Origin: JAJYSO01 sp964586655
GTDB lineage: Bacteria; Bacteroidota; Bacteroidia; Flavobacteriales; Flavobacteriaceae
DNA: 64,000 bases
Direction: 5' to 3'
Assembly: GCA_964586655.1 (NCBI GenBank)
Contig: CAZPGY010000007.1
Coordinates: 1 to 64,000, forward strand
The position numbers and the translations under genes are program-made. Under the pieces are notes generated by a model, which had not been told where the DNA came from, made no database searches, and was given only the letters and a program-made list of their open reading frames with translations. Within the stretch, counting starts at the first letter, position 1. Each line of letters starts with the position of its first letter. This document shows positions 16,632 through 25,160 of the stretch, in pieces.

Positions 16632-19250
16632 TCATTCATGCCGCAGCTTTTCTATTAAAGCATCGGCGTGTTCCAGAACCTGTTCAATCAGTTGATTTAT
16701 TTCGTCCTTACTTTTGTCTGCAGTTTTTAGCTGTTCGAGTGTTGCAAGGGGTTCAATGATTTTTTGGGCTTTGATTTGGCGCAGCATGGGAAGCATTTTG
16801 TGGGCGATAAAAGCTATTTTATCGATGTCAAAAACTTGTTGAGCGGCTTTTAACTTTTTAATATTTTGAACAGTATCTTCCAACAAGCTTTCCAAGATGG
16901 CGTGTAAAGATTCCTGGTCACCGGCTGTAAACTGCTTGAGCTCGCTCAGGTCGTAGTATTTATTTTCAGGAACTTTTGTTGTTTTGTCGGTTTTTTGAGA
17001 AACTACTGTTTTCAGCTTTAATATTTCAGCAATAAGAAGAAGTAACTCATTCGATTTATAGGGCTTTAACAGATATTCGGTAAACCCTCTTTCCAAGTAG
17101 TTGAGTCTTGATTGTGCTCCTTCTCCGGAGATAGCGATTACCGGTAATTCTTGTTTTCCTTCCTCTTTTCTGATTTGCTGAACCAGCTCATATCCGTCCA
17201 ATCGAGGCATTTGAATATCGGTGAGCACCAAATCAAAATCATATTGCTTCACCATTTCCAAGGCCTGTTTGCCATCTTTTGCCGTAGCAATTTCAAATCC
17301 CTGATTATGGAGTACCTCCGTGGTTAAATCGAGATGGGTGTCATCGTCATCTACCACTAAAATGTGTCGGCCTTGTGTGTTGCATAATCGAATGTTCTTG
17401 GTCTCTTGAAGTTTGTTTAACTGTTTTTCAGAAGGCTTTATGGGGATGGTTAAGGTGAAGGTACTGCCTTTTCCTTTTTCACTTTCCACTTCGAGATTTC
17501 CGTGCAACAGAGAAGTCAATTCTTGACAAATGGCCAATCCCAAACCAAATCCTTTATGAGATTTTTCCTGATTGGAATCTGCTTGTGAAAACTCATGAAA
17601 GATCTGTTCTTGTTGGTGTTTGTCAATCCCTATTCCGGTGTCTTGAACCGCTACTTTTAAATGGGGTGCATGCTCGATTGTTACGATTTCCCCGGAGACA
17701 TTAATTTCTCCATGTTCAGTAAATTTATAAGCATTGCCTACCAAATTGGCCAGGATTTGTTTGAGCCTGAAAGGATCAGAAATATAGGTGTCGGCAAGCT
17801 GATCTTTTAGGTCGAGTTTTATGTCCAGATTTTTAGGATCCTGAGCAGGGATGCTGTCTCGCACTGCGGATTCGATCACGTTTTTGGGAATAAAAGGCAG
17901 GGCTTCAATCAATATTTTACCGGATTCGAGGCGAGAAAAATCTAAGAGGTCATTGACCAAGCGCATGGTAAACCCGGAAGATGCTTTGAGTTGGTGCAAA
18001 TATTTTTTTTGTTTGTCTGACAAGGCGGTTTTTTCAATTAAATCAGAGAAACCGGAAATACTGTTTAGGGGAGATCGCAAGTCGTGAACCACAGTAGCCA
18101 TAATTTGCTCTCGACTTTTGAGCAAGCCCTCCGCATAACTTTTGGCCTCCTCCAAAGCTTTTCGATATCGACGACTTTTGTTGGTATCGCGGATAATTAA
18201 AACGACGAAAATCAAAATAGTTAACACACAAGCAATCCCAAAAACAATCATAATTTTTGAGGTTTGGTTCAGGACCTTTTGTGAAGCTTTGACCCGCGCT
18301 AAGGATTTTTGAATGGTTTCCTGCTCAATCTCTGTTCGTATTTTGATCAAGCGTCGAGATATTTTGCGGTCATTCATCAATAATTTTTGCTCCTTTTGGG
18401 CAATGTCTTCTTGGTAATTGTGTTCCTCTTCGGCAAAAGATCGCAGCACTTGTTTCATTTGTGTCATAAGACTTTTTGCATCCACATTTTCCATGGATTG
18501 AGGGGTTCCGCGACCGGCATATTCTAAATATTCGTTCAATACTTTTTGTTGATAAGGCTTGAGCTCGCTGACCATCGCTCTATAATCACCCGAACTTTTT
18601 TTAGAAGTGTCGCGTTTTTCATACTGCTTCATAAATTGCAACACCTGACCCATTTGATTGATGAGCGAGTCAATGCTGCTGCCCGATAAGCGGTTAATTT
18701 TATCCTTTTCTACATATTTCAAATAGTCAATCAATACTTTTTGTTGATAAGGTTCAAGGTTTTGAAATAAGGTTTTATAATTTTTGGGCGCGGTGTTATG
18801 GCTACTTTTTTTAATCTTTTTTAGTACTCGGTCATAATAATTGCCTTCTTCTTTTTTGCGACGCAACTCGAGTAAATCATGCAGATTCTCTTCTTTCAGG
18901 GTCAGTACATTATATATATTGCCCAATTCGGTTAAGGTGTGTTTATCGTCATAACTTACTCTTAAAGAATCAAGTAGAGTCGAAATAGTGTCAATGGCTT
19001 GGTGATATTTCTGAAAAGCTGCCGTGTCGCCTTCTTGTATAACCTTCCGACTGATGCTTTCTGCCGAATAAAGTCGAGTGGCTACTTCACTAATTAAACT
19101 CATTTTCTTATTGTAGTCCTTGTTCATTACCGGACGGTTTAATTCTACAATCTTATTGTAAACAAACCAAACGGTCATAATGGCAAAAGCAGTCAACAGC
19201 ACATAGCCGATAATGACTTTGAATGTTATGGAGGAATTGGATTTTTTCAC
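16632..19250 (-). CDS. Hybrid sensor histidine kinase with receiver and Hpt domains
   Basis: An 872-residue membrane phosphorelay kinase. Order: TM1 (about 10-30), a large helical periplasmic sensor (35-330), TM2 (333-353), HisKA with H389 in VVHDLRSPLNS, HATPase with N (NLVGNAYKFTEHG), G1 (DTGIGID), F and G2 (GFGLGLA) boxes, a receiver with LTDIQMP and LLKPY, and a C-terminal Hpt-like helix bundle with candidate histidine in IAHKMLPML. The sensor holds an internal duplication of about 60 residues, each copy with PYQQKVL (167-173 and 232-238). It starts with GTG 19250, 4 nt after a TATTTTTG box. It is divergent from the sigma-54 regulator at 19719, its likely phosphorelay partner. Confidence 0.9.
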   Translation of the reverse strand: MKKSNSSITFKVIIGYVLLTAFAIMTVWFVYNKIVELNRPVMNKDYNKKMSLISEVATRLYSAESISRKVIQEGDTAAFQKYHQAIDTISTLLDSLRVSYDDKHTLTELGNIYNVLTLKEENLHDLLELRRKKEEGNYYDRVLKKIKKSSHNTAPKNYKTLFQNLEPYQQKVLIDYLKYVEKDKINRLSGSSIDSLINQMGQVLQFMKQYEKRDTSKKSSGDYRAMVSELKPYQQKVLNEYLEYAGRGTPQSMENVDAKSLMTQMKQVLRSFAEEEHNYQEDIAQKEQKLLMNDRKISRRLIKIRTEIEQETIQKSLARVKASQKVLNQTSKIMIVFGIACVLTILIFVVLIIRDTNKSRRYRKALEEAKSYAEGLLKSREQIMATVVHDLRSPLNSISGFSDLIEKTALSDKQKKYLHQLKASSGFTMRLVNDLLDFSRLESGKILIEALPFIPKNVIESAVRDSIPAQDPKNLDIKLDLKDQLADTYISDPFRLKQILANLVGNAYKFTEHGEINVSGEIVTIEHAPHLKVAVQDTGIGIDKHQQEQIFHEFSQADSNQEKSHKGFGLGLAICQELTSLLHGNLEVESEKGKGSTFTLTIPIKPSEKQLNKLQETKNIRLCNTQGRHILVVDDDDTHLDLTTEVLHNQGFEIATAKDGKQALEMVKQYDFDLVLTDIQMPRLDGYELVQQIRKEEGKQELPVIAISGEGAQSRLNYLERGFTEYLLKPYKSNELLLLIAEILKLKTVVSQKTDKTTKVPENKYYDLSELKQFTAGDQESLHAILESLLEDTVQNIKKLKAAQQVFDIDKIAFIAHKMLPMLRQIKAQKIIEPLATLEQLKTADKSKDEINQLIEQVLEHADALIEKLRHE

Positions 19251-19254
19251 AGGT

Positions 19255-19262
19255 CAAAAATA
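19255..19262 (-). promoter_or_regulatory. Putative -7 promoter box of the hybrid kinase gene
   Basis: TATTTTTG on the minus strand, 4 nt before the GTG start at 19250; the message would be leaderless or nearly so. No good -33 TTG. Confidence 0.45.
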
Positions 19263-19530
19263 AGAAATTTGAAATAAGAAGTTCCTTAGGTCGCGTGGAA
19301 AACCTTTAAGATCTAAAAGGAGGTTCTTGAATTGCTATTGGAATATTGAATTAGTTTATAAGTTCTTTCGCTACCGCAAGAAGGCTTTGGGGGAGTTGTA
19401 CAAAACATATGCGGTTTCCTTTTGTTGGAAGAAAAATCGCTAACCCGAAAGATTAACCGTAAAATGATAAATGTCATGTAAAATACTTATAATCAAATTG
19501 TTAAACAATAAAATAGCCGAAATAGATAGT

Positions 19531-19655
19531 TCAAATTTGGGCTGAGCAGTACTCGTATTGCTTGGCTTTATGTTGCCGTCTTTATCTCGAAGACACTCAA
19601 TACAGGTTTTGTTGCAAATCTGCCTCAAATAGGTCTCATGAATTTTCCGGACTAA
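19531..19655 (-). repeat. Dispersed coding-like repeat, copy A (about 125 bp)
   Basis: Clearly homologous to 56078-56277: shared blocks include TCAAATTTGGGCT, TATTGCTTGG, GTCTTTAT, ACAGGTTT, GTTGCAAA and TCTCATGAATTT. On the minus strand it reads as peptide with an IHETYLRQICNKTCIEC core; copy B encodes a similar core with conservative changes and an insertion. This copy lacks the 75-80-bp insert seen in copy B. It may be a relic of a small mobile or duplicated gene; function unknown. Confidence 0.6.
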
Positions 19656-19696
19656 AGGATTGTTTAAATTGAAGGTCAAGGCGAGATTTTATTTCT

Positions 19697-19704
19697 TATT
19701 TTTG
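19697..19704 (+). promoter_or_regulatory. Putative -7 promoter box of the sigma-54 regulator gene
   Basis: TATTTTTG (TAnnTTTG), 14 bp before the ATG at 19719. The regulator therefore seems to be made from a housekeeping promoter. Confidence 0.5.
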
Positions 19705-19718
19705 GCAAAAATTAGAAT

Positions 19719-21101
19719 ATGCGGGAGGTTTTAATTGTAGATGATGATGTTGCTTTTTGCAAAATGCTGGAGACTTTTCTCTCTAAAAATGATTTTACTG
19801 TAGTTAGTACATTTTCAGCTGAAACGGCGCTTAATAAGATTGCAGACACCGCTTTTGATATTGTTTTGACCGATGTGCGCCTGCCTGAAAAAGACGGTAT
19901 CGAAGTCTTAAAAGAGGCCAAAGCAAAGGATGCAAAGACTCAGGTTATCTTGATGACCGGTTATGCTGAGGTTAATTTGGCGGTAGATGCCATAAAAAAA
20001 GGCGCTTTTGATTACATTTCAAAGCCGGTTCATCCTGAAAAAATGCTGCAGACCATTGAAGAAGCACTTGCCGAAAACAAGTCTGCGGAGGAGCAGAAAG
20101 AAACACAACCCGAGCCCCGGACTCAGAAGAAAAAAACTCCGACTGTCTCTGCGTCTGCAAGGACTTTGGGGTCTCCGGAATACCTGTCCGGGGTAAGTGA
20201 AGTCTCCAAAAAGTTGGACGACTATATCAACCTTGTGGCGCCCACTCCCATGTCGGTTTTGATTATAGGCGACAGCGGTACCGGGAAAGAATATGTGGCC
20301 AAGCAAATTCACGACCAGAGCAAACGCAGCGAAGCGCCCTTTGTGGCCGTTGACTGCGGTGCCATCCCCAAAGAATTGGGCAGCAGCGAATTTTTTGGCC
20401 ATCTCAAAGGCTCTTTTACGGGAGCCGTCAACGATAAGACCGGGCATTTTGAAGCCGCCAACGGAGGGACGCTCTTTCTCGATGAAGTGGGAAACTTACC
20501 TTATGATCTGCAGGTTCAGCTTTTAAGAGCTCTGCAAGAACGCAAAGTAAAGCCGGTTGGCAGCAATCGAGAGATAGAAGTAGATATTAGAATTATAGCG
20601 GCTACCAATGAAAATTTAGAACAAGCCGTTAAGAATAATAAGTTTCGTGAAGACTTGTTTCACCGTCTAAATGAGTTTTCCATTACGGTACCACCGCTTA
20701 AAGATCGTAAGGAAGACTTGATCATTTTTGCCAATCATTTTCTCGATAAAGCCAATGAAGAACTCGACAAGGAGGTGCTCGGATTTGACGATGAGGTCAT
20801 TTCTATATTCCAAAGATATGCCTGGCCCGGAAACTTGAGGGAATTGCAAAACTATATCAAAAGAGCCGTCCTTTTTGCTGATGGGCAGCAAATTACCAAG
20901 GCAGCCTTGCCACAAAAATTAACCACAGATCAATATAAAAAAGTGGCAGAAGAAGGATTGTTTAAAAACAATAGTGAAAAACAAATGATTATTGAGGCCT
21001 TAAAAGCCTCCGGCGGTAATAAAAGTAAGGCGGCTCGCCAACTCAAAATCGATCGTAAGACTTTGTATAACAAAATTAAGCTGTATGACATTGAATCTTA
21101 A
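19719..21101 (+). CDS. Sigma-54-dependent response regulator, NtrC family
   Basis: A 460-residue enhancer-binding activator. Receiver (1-120): acidic pocket VDDD, phospho-acceptor D52 in LTDVRLP, K102 in ISKPV. AAA+ domain (about 155-390): Walker A GDSGTGKE (184-191), sigma-54 contact loop GSFTGA (231-236, alanine of the usual GAFTGA replaced by serine), Walker B TLFLDEVG, arginine finger region FREDLFHRL. C-terminal Fis-type HTH (about 420-455, GGNKSKAARQLKIDRKTLY). Divergent from the hybrid kinase, 468 bp away, and directly upstream of a gene with a sigma-54 promoter, which it probably activates. Confidence 0.93.
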   Translation: MREVLIVDDDVAFCKMLETFLSKNDFTVVSTFSAETALNKIADTAFDIVLTDVRLPEKDGIEVLKEAKAKDAKTQVILMTGYAEVNLAVDAIKKGAFDYISKPVHPEKMLQTIEEALAENKSAEEQKETQPEPRTQKKKTPTVSASARTLGSPEYLSGVSEVSKKLDDYINLVAPTPMSVLIIGDSGTGKEYVAKQIHDQSKRSEAPFVAVDCGAIPKELGSSEFFGHLKGSFTGAVNDKTGHFEAANGGTLFLDEVGNLPYDLQVQLLRALQERKVKPVGSNREIEVDIRIIAATNENLEQAVKNNKFREDLFHRLNEFSITVPPLKDRKEDLIIFANHFLDKANEELDKEVLGFDDEVISIFQRYAWPGNLRELQNYIKRAVLFADGQQITKAALPQKLTTDQYKKVAEEGLFKNNSEKQMIIEALKASGGNKSKAARQLKIDRKTLYNKIKLYDIES

Positions 21102-21208
21102 GCAGTTATTTTAGTCGCAAGAAGTAATTTTAGAGCGGCCTGAGTTGTGAGTCATAAAAACCTACTTATTTCATAGTACTCCCCAAATTCCAGTATTTTT
21201 CCTCACCC

Positions 21209-21236
21209 TTCCACACTTTTGTGGAAAATTTCCACA
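21209..21236. promoter_or_regulatory. Three alternating TTCCACA half-sites, candidate enhancer (UAS)
   Basis: Reads TTCCACA-cttt-TGTGGAA-aat-TTCCACA: perfect 7-bp inverted repeats with 4-bp and then 3-bp spacers, sharing the central half-site. It ends 54 bp upstream of the -24 element at 21291 and lies beyond the stop of the NtrC-type gene. Dyad sites at this distance are what Fis-type enhancer-binding activators use. Binding is inferred, not shown. Confidence 0.6.
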
Positions 21237-21290
21237 CTTTCCAATTTTCCGATAAATATTAAACTACTGATTATTAGCTGTTTAATCTAA

Positions 21291-21306
21291 TGGCATTCCT
21301 ATTGCT
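21291..21306 (+). promoter_or_regulatory. Sigma-54 (-24/-12) promoter of the glycosyltransferase gene
   Basis: TGGCAT-TCCTA-TTGCT: the invariant GG (21292-21293) and GC (21304-21305) are exactly 12 bp apart, the spacing required for RpoN. Transcription should begin near 21317, giving a leader of about 20 nt with an AAGGAG ribosome site at about 21322, before ATG 21337. Confidence 0.72.
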
Positions 21307-21336
21307 TTTATTAAAGAGAAAAAGGAGAAAATTGCT

Positions 21337-22767
21337 ATGAAAAAAATTGCTATGAAAAAGAAAAAAGCAAATGGTTTAACCTCAAATGTGCAATCCCCGT
21401 CAAAAGGGAAGCCACAGGAGGGAGAGGCGTCCAAAACCTCTTTTACCACACAATCCTTAATTTTGGTAAGCACCTTCCTATTGTTATTTGGGGCGGTGTT
21501 TACCTTATTTTATTTCAATCCCTCATTTGAGGCTTTACAATTGGAATACTTGGATAGGTTTGGCGGAAGAGCTGTTACTTATTTTGGATTTGCCTTACTG
21601 GCTGCCAATGTAGGTTTTTTAATTTACATGCTTGTCCTTTATCTTCGTTATCGTGAAGTTGAAACTGTTTCAGACGAGGATTTGCCCAGAGCCACTGTTA
21701 TTGTTCCTGCCTATAATGAAGGAAAACTGGTTTACAAAACGCTAAAGAGCTTGGTCAAGAGTGATTTTCCGACTGAAAAGTTAGAAATCATCTCTATTGA
21801 TGACGGTAGTAAAGACGATACTTGGGAATGGATGCAAAAAGCCAAAACAGAGTTTGGCGATCGTGTTACTATTTTGCAACAACCCCAAAACAAGGGTAAG
21901 CGTGAAGCGCTCTATCGCGGATTTAATATCGGGAAAGGCGAGATTTTTATCACAGTGGATAGTGATTCTATCGTCAAGAAAGACACCCTGCGAAATATGG
22001 CTTCCCCATTTACCAATAATGAATCGTGTGGAGCTGTAGCCGGAAACGTACGAGTACTGAATCGGGAAAACGGACTTATTCCTCGCATGTTGAACGTTAG
22101 TTTTGCTTTCAGTTTTGAATTTATTCGCTCAGCACAAAGTAGCCTGGGTTCGGTATTCTGTACTCCCGGTGCTTTATCTGCCTATCGCAAAGAAGCTGTT
22201 ATGGGCTGTTTGGACGACTGGATTAACCAAACTTTTATGGGGCAACCTTCCACCATTGGAGAAGATCGCGCCATGACCAATATGATCTTGAAACAAGGCT
22301 ATAAGGTTTTCTTTCAGCGCAATGCTTATGTTTACACCAACATTCCTGAACGCTATAAAAACCTGCACAAAATGTTTACCCGTTGGCAACGCAGTAACGT
22401 GCGGGAAACTATAGCCATGAGTAAATTTGCTTTTGGCACCTTTAGAGAAGGACCCAAGACCGGTACCAGAGCTCTGCTCCTTTACCAATGGTCACGACTT
22501 TTATTGGCCATTCCGTTGATGCTCATCATGTTTGCTACCATCATCATGTCGCCCCTGTTGTTCATCAATGGCACACTAATCGGTATCTTGGCTTTTTCCA
22601 GCGTACAAGCTATATTCTATGCTAAAAAACACAATATATCCGATTCATTTTGGGCTTATCCTTACAGTTTGTTTTATGCCTTTACACTATTTTGGATTAC
22701 GCCTTATGCCATTCTAACTGCCCACCACAGTGGTTGGTTGACACGGGAATTACCCGCAAGAGCATAA
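21337..22767 (+). CDS. Membrane glycosyltransferase family 2, NodC/hyaluronan-synthase-like
   Basis: A processive-type polysaccharide synthase of 476 residues. Two N-terminal TM segments (about 40-60 and 80-103) precede a GT-A catalytic domain (118-360): VIVPAYNEG, ISIDDGSKDD, the metal-binding D208-S-D210, GEDRAMT and a FTRWQRSNVRE motif resembling the RW.RS element of hyaluronan and chitin-oligosaccharide synthases. Three or four TM segments follow (about 390-470). It probably makes a linear beta-linked surface polysaccharide; the sugar is unknown. Its ATG lies in a 15-bp tandem duplication, so a second ATG at 21352 is an alternative start. It is monocistronic between a sigma-54 promoter and a strong terminator. 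Confidence 0.88.
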   Translation: MKKIAMKKKKANGLTSNVQSPSKGKPQEGEASKTSFTTQSLILVSTFLLLFGAVFTLFYFNPSFEALQLEYLDRFGGRAVTYFGFALLAANVGFLIYMLVLYLRYREVETVSDEDLPRATVIVPAYNEGKLVYKTLKSLVKSDFPTEKLEIISIDDGSKDDTWEWMQKAKTEFGDRVTILQQPQNKGKREALYRGFNIGKGEIFITVDSDSIVKKDTLRNMASPFTNNESCGAVAGNVRVLNRENGLIPRMLNVSFAFSFEFIRSAQSSLGSVFCTPGALSAYRKEAVMGCLDDWINQTFMGQPSTIGEDRAMTNMILKQGYKVFFQRNAYVYTNIPERYKNLHKMFTRWQRSNVRETIAMSKFAFGTFREGPKTGTRALLLYQWSRLLLAIPLMLIMFATIIMSPLLFINGTLIGILAFSSVQAIFYAKKHNISDSFWAYPYSLFYAFTLFWITPYAILTAHHSGWLTRELPARA

Positions 22768-22791
22768 ACAATGATGCGGTACTGTAAGGAG

Positions 22792-22829
22792 AACTCCGGG
22801 AGATAACCAACTGTCCCGGAGTTTTTTTT
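22792..22829 (+). terminator. Intrinsic terminator after the glycosyltransferase gene
   Basis: Perfect 10-bp stem AACTCCGGGA / TCCCGGAGTT with a 12-nt loop, followed by eight T. It closes the single-gene sigma-54 transcription unit. Confidence 0.9.
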
Positions 22830-23052
22830 ATTGAGGTCTTTTTAAAGAAATATTTTTCCTCTTTAAAGAGCCAACATTTTCTGACGGGTAGTTTTGTAGG
22901 ACTCCCGGAAAAAATGAATTGATGACCATTTTCAATTTCCCCTTCCAAGGAGATGGAGGGCGGTTTCATTGATTCTGCAGATGTCGAAGCCGTTTAATAA
23001 TATGGAAAATGGGGTTTTTATTGACTTTGACTGTCAATTGAGGCTTTTTGTG

Positions 23053-23060
23053 TATTTTTG
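23053..23060 (+). promoter_or_regulatory. Putative -7 promoter box of the lipoprotein gene
   Basis: TATTTTTG (TAnnTTTG). The leader to the ATG at 23155 would be about 90 nt, unusually long for this window; nothing recognisable as a riboswitch is seen in it. Confidence 0.45.
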
Positions 23061-23154
23061 GGCAAATCTTGGTGATGCGGGCTTGATACGACAAGTTTTT
23101 GTGGCGTAAAAGACGCAATTCACATCAGGATAATACAATATAAATCAATAGAAT

Positions 23155-23721
23155 ATGAAGAGAATTTTTAAAGCAGCAATCATTTTATGCAGTGCAGTAT
23201 TGGTACTGTCCGGTTGCAAAAATAACAACTCGGAAGCGGAGGAGGAAGTAGTGGAAATCACTTCAGAAACCGCTGATGCCGAACTCGGATATGTTTTCAA
23301 GCACTACAATAAGGTGCGTTTGGCGCAATTTAAATCGGCTTTGACGAAAATTGAAAATCCGGAGTTGCAAAAACACATGGAACAGGTAGCCAAAACTTAT
23401 GAATCTGTCCTAAAGAAAGCAGAATATATCACAGAGGATCAACAACTGGAAATAGAAGACCAAGTTAAAAACAAATATGCTGTATTAAAAGAAGTTGAAG
23501 TCCAAACGGATGCCATCGAGAAAATAGAAAAAGCAGATTTTGATTTAAATTTTGTTGCGCTTGAGGTGAAGATGACCAAAAGGAGTTTAGATTTGATCAA
23601 ACAAAAACTAATTCCTAATGCGGAAAATGAGGAACTGCGATATTTGTTTGAAGCTTCGGGAGAGTTGTATGAAAAAAATCTGAGGGAGTTTGAAGAGTGG
23701 CGTCGAGAGTTGCAAGATTAA
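23155..23721 (+). CDS. Predicted lipoprotein of unknown function
   Basis: 188 residues. A lipoprotein signal peptide ends in LSGC (C near residue 21), followed by an acidic, low-complexity linker (NNNSEAEEEVVE). The mature part is almost entirely charged and helical (for example KKAEYITEDQQLEIEDQVKN) and would form a coiled-coil or helical hairpin bundle. No family recognised. It stands alone, with its own promoter, 333 bp past a terminator and 380 bp before the ArsC-like gene. Residues after the lipid anchor are Asn/Ser rather than clear surface-export signals. Confidence 0.75.
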   Translation: MKRIFKAAIILCSAVLVLSGCKNNNSEAEEEVVEITSETADAELGYVFKHYNKVRLAQFKSALTKIENPELQKHMEQVAKTYESVLKKAEYITEDQQLEIEDQVKNKYAVLKEVEVQTDAIEKIEKADFDLNFVALEVKMTKRSLDLIKQKLIPNAENEELRYLFEASGELYEKNLREFEEWRRELQD

Positions 23722-24101
23722 TAATGCCAATTTGTATATTAAGATAACAAATTCGTTTGACCGACTTTTTCAAACCCTTTATTTTGACTGTGCTTTCTTG
23801 CGAGGGTTAAGCACAGATTAGCAGTCAAATTTTGTGGATATTAAAATGAATGATCATAATTCAACTTTGACAGCTTAAAAAAATCCGACAAGCCTCTGTT
23901 TTTTGGAGCTTTTTACCCCGGCTCCTAAAGGGGGAATCCCCGAAAAACACCCTTGGTTCCCTTTACCGCGTCCGCCGCAGGAGGAGGGGCAGAGGAAAAC
24001 AAGGGGTTTAGTCCTTAGGTGAAACAAAATTTCATGAACAAACTTATGCTGTTGTTCAATCAGATAAATGTGTCAAAATAGAAATAAAAAATCACAAATA
24101 A
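23722..24101. other. Gene-free stretch
   Basis: 380 bp with no supported gene, tRNA or terminator. It includes a G/C-rich patch (about 23910-24005) unlike its A/T-rich surroundings, which looks like decayed or foreign sequence, but no homology was recognised. Confidence 0.4.
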
Positions 24102-24449
24102 ATGCAAGAAATTACCATATATCATAACAATCGTTGCAGCAAAAGCCGCGGCGCACTATCCTTGCTTGAAGAAGCAGGAGTGGAGCCTCAAGTACGATAC
24201 TACCAAAAAGAAGTTCCGTCGGTAGACGAATTGCGAGAGCTTTTAGAAAAGCTAAACATGAAGGCAGCAGATTTGGTGAGAAAGAGTGAAACTATTTATA
24301 AAGAAAACTATAAAGGCAAGTCTTTTTCGGAAGAAGAATGGCTCGAGATTTTATCGACTCACCCCAAGCTGATCCAACGACCTATTGTCATTAAGGGCGA
24401 CAAAGCCGTGGTGGCACGACCTCCTGAAAAGGTGAAAGAAATACTATAA
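24102..24449 (+). CDS. arsC: ArsC/Spx-family thioredoxin-fold protein (arsenate reductase-like)
   Basis: 115 residues, glutaredoxin-coupled arsenate reductase family. The catalytic cysteine C12 sits in NRCSKSRGAL, and the RP motif in LIQRPIVI, with arginine at about 93, matches ArsC. No arsenite pump or ArsR regulator is nearby, so a housekeeping thiol role (YffB/YfgD-like) is also possible. It is 35 bp upstream of ruvC on the same strand and may be co-transcribed with it. Confidence 0.85.
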   Translation: MQEITIYHNNRCSKSRGALSLLEEAGVEPQVRYYQKEVPSVDELRELLEKLNMKAADLVRKSETIYKENYKGKSFSEEEWLEILSTHPKLIQRPIVIKGDKAVVARPPEKVKEIL

Positions 24450-24484
24450 CTACAATTTTATAAACCTCTTTTAAAACCAGTATT

Positions 24485-25036
24485 TTGAAGACCGAGCGAA
24501 TTGTTTTGGGGATTGATCCGGGAACCACCATTATGGGCTTTGGGTTGATAAAGATTGTCGGAAAAAAAATGGAATTCCTGCAGCTCAACGAATTGGTTTT
24601 AAGAAAATATAGCGATCACTACCTCAAGTTGAAACTTATTTTTGAACGTACCATTGCGTTGATTGAGAGTTATAAACCGGATGAGATTGCTATTGAAGCC
24701 CCTTTTTACGGCAAAAATGTTCAGTCCATGTTGAAGCTTGGTCGCGCACAAGGAGTGGCCATGGCCGCCGGATTGAGTCGTGAAATTGCCATCACTGAAT
24801 ATTCACCCAAAAAAATAAAAATGGCCATCACCGGCAATGGGAATGCCAGTAAAGAACAAGTGGCTAAAATGCTGCAAAGTACGTTGGGTTTAAAAACTTT
24901 GCCTAAAAATTTGGATTCTACAGACGGATTGGCTGCCGCGGTCTGTCATTTTTATAATGGCGGGAAAGCCAAACAAAAGAAAAATTATAGTGGATGGTCC
25001 GCCTTTGTAAAACAAAATCCGGATAAAGTGAAGTGA
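24485..25036 (+). CDS. ruvC: Holliday junction endonuclease RuvC
   Basis: Resolves four-way DNA junctions with RuvAB. The 183-residue protein has the RNase H fold with acidic catalytic residues in LGIDPGTTIMG (D11), AIEAPFYGKN (E72) and the C-terminal DSTDGLAAAVCH segment. The start is TTG 24485; no ATG or GTG lies at the correct distance before the first conserved strand. The basic tail after residue 160 is normal for Bacteroidota. RuvA and RuvB are not in the window. Confidence 0.93.
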   Translation: MKTERIVLGIDPGTTIMGFGLIKIVGKKMEFLQLNELVLRKYSDHYLKLKLIFERTIALIESYKPDEIAIEAPFYGKNVQSMLKLGRAQGVAMAAGLSREIAITEYSPKKIKMAITGNGNASKEQVAKMLQSTLGLKTLPKNLDSTDGLAAAVCHFYNGGKAKQKKNYSGWSAFVKQNPDKVK

Positions 25037-25114
25037 TATTCTCAATTGCTCACCAATCATCGTCCCTGTATTTTATTGGAAACGCATTCAATTATTTTTA
25101 AGCATTATCCGCCC

Positions 25115-25142
25115 TTGTCCAAGGTTTTTTTATGTACTTTTG
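25115..25142 (+). promoter_or_regulatory. Promoter of tatA (-33 and -7 elements)
   Basis: TTG at 25115-25117, a 17-bp spacer, then TACTTTTG (25135-25142). This is the best match in the window to the complete Bacteroidota consensus TTG-N(17-23)-TAnnTTTG, 18 bp before the ATG. Confidence 0.65.
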
Positions 25143-25160
25143 CATAGTAAAATATGATTT

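Larger units (their letters stand above)
19251..19718. other. Divergent regulatory region between kinase and regulator
   Basis: No supported gene. It contains the kinase promoter box (19262 to 19255), a copy of a dispersed, coding-like repeat (19531-19655), and the regulator's promoter box (19697-19704). A 79-codon open frame on the minus strand (19440-19679) spans the repeat. Confidence 0.6.
22768..23154. other. Intergenic stretch with terminator and promoter
   Basis: Holds the intrinsic terminator at 22792-22829 and, 225 bp on, the -7 box at 23053. The minus-strand open frame over 22697-22969 has no family resemblance and runs through the terminator, so it is not called. Confidence 0.6.
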
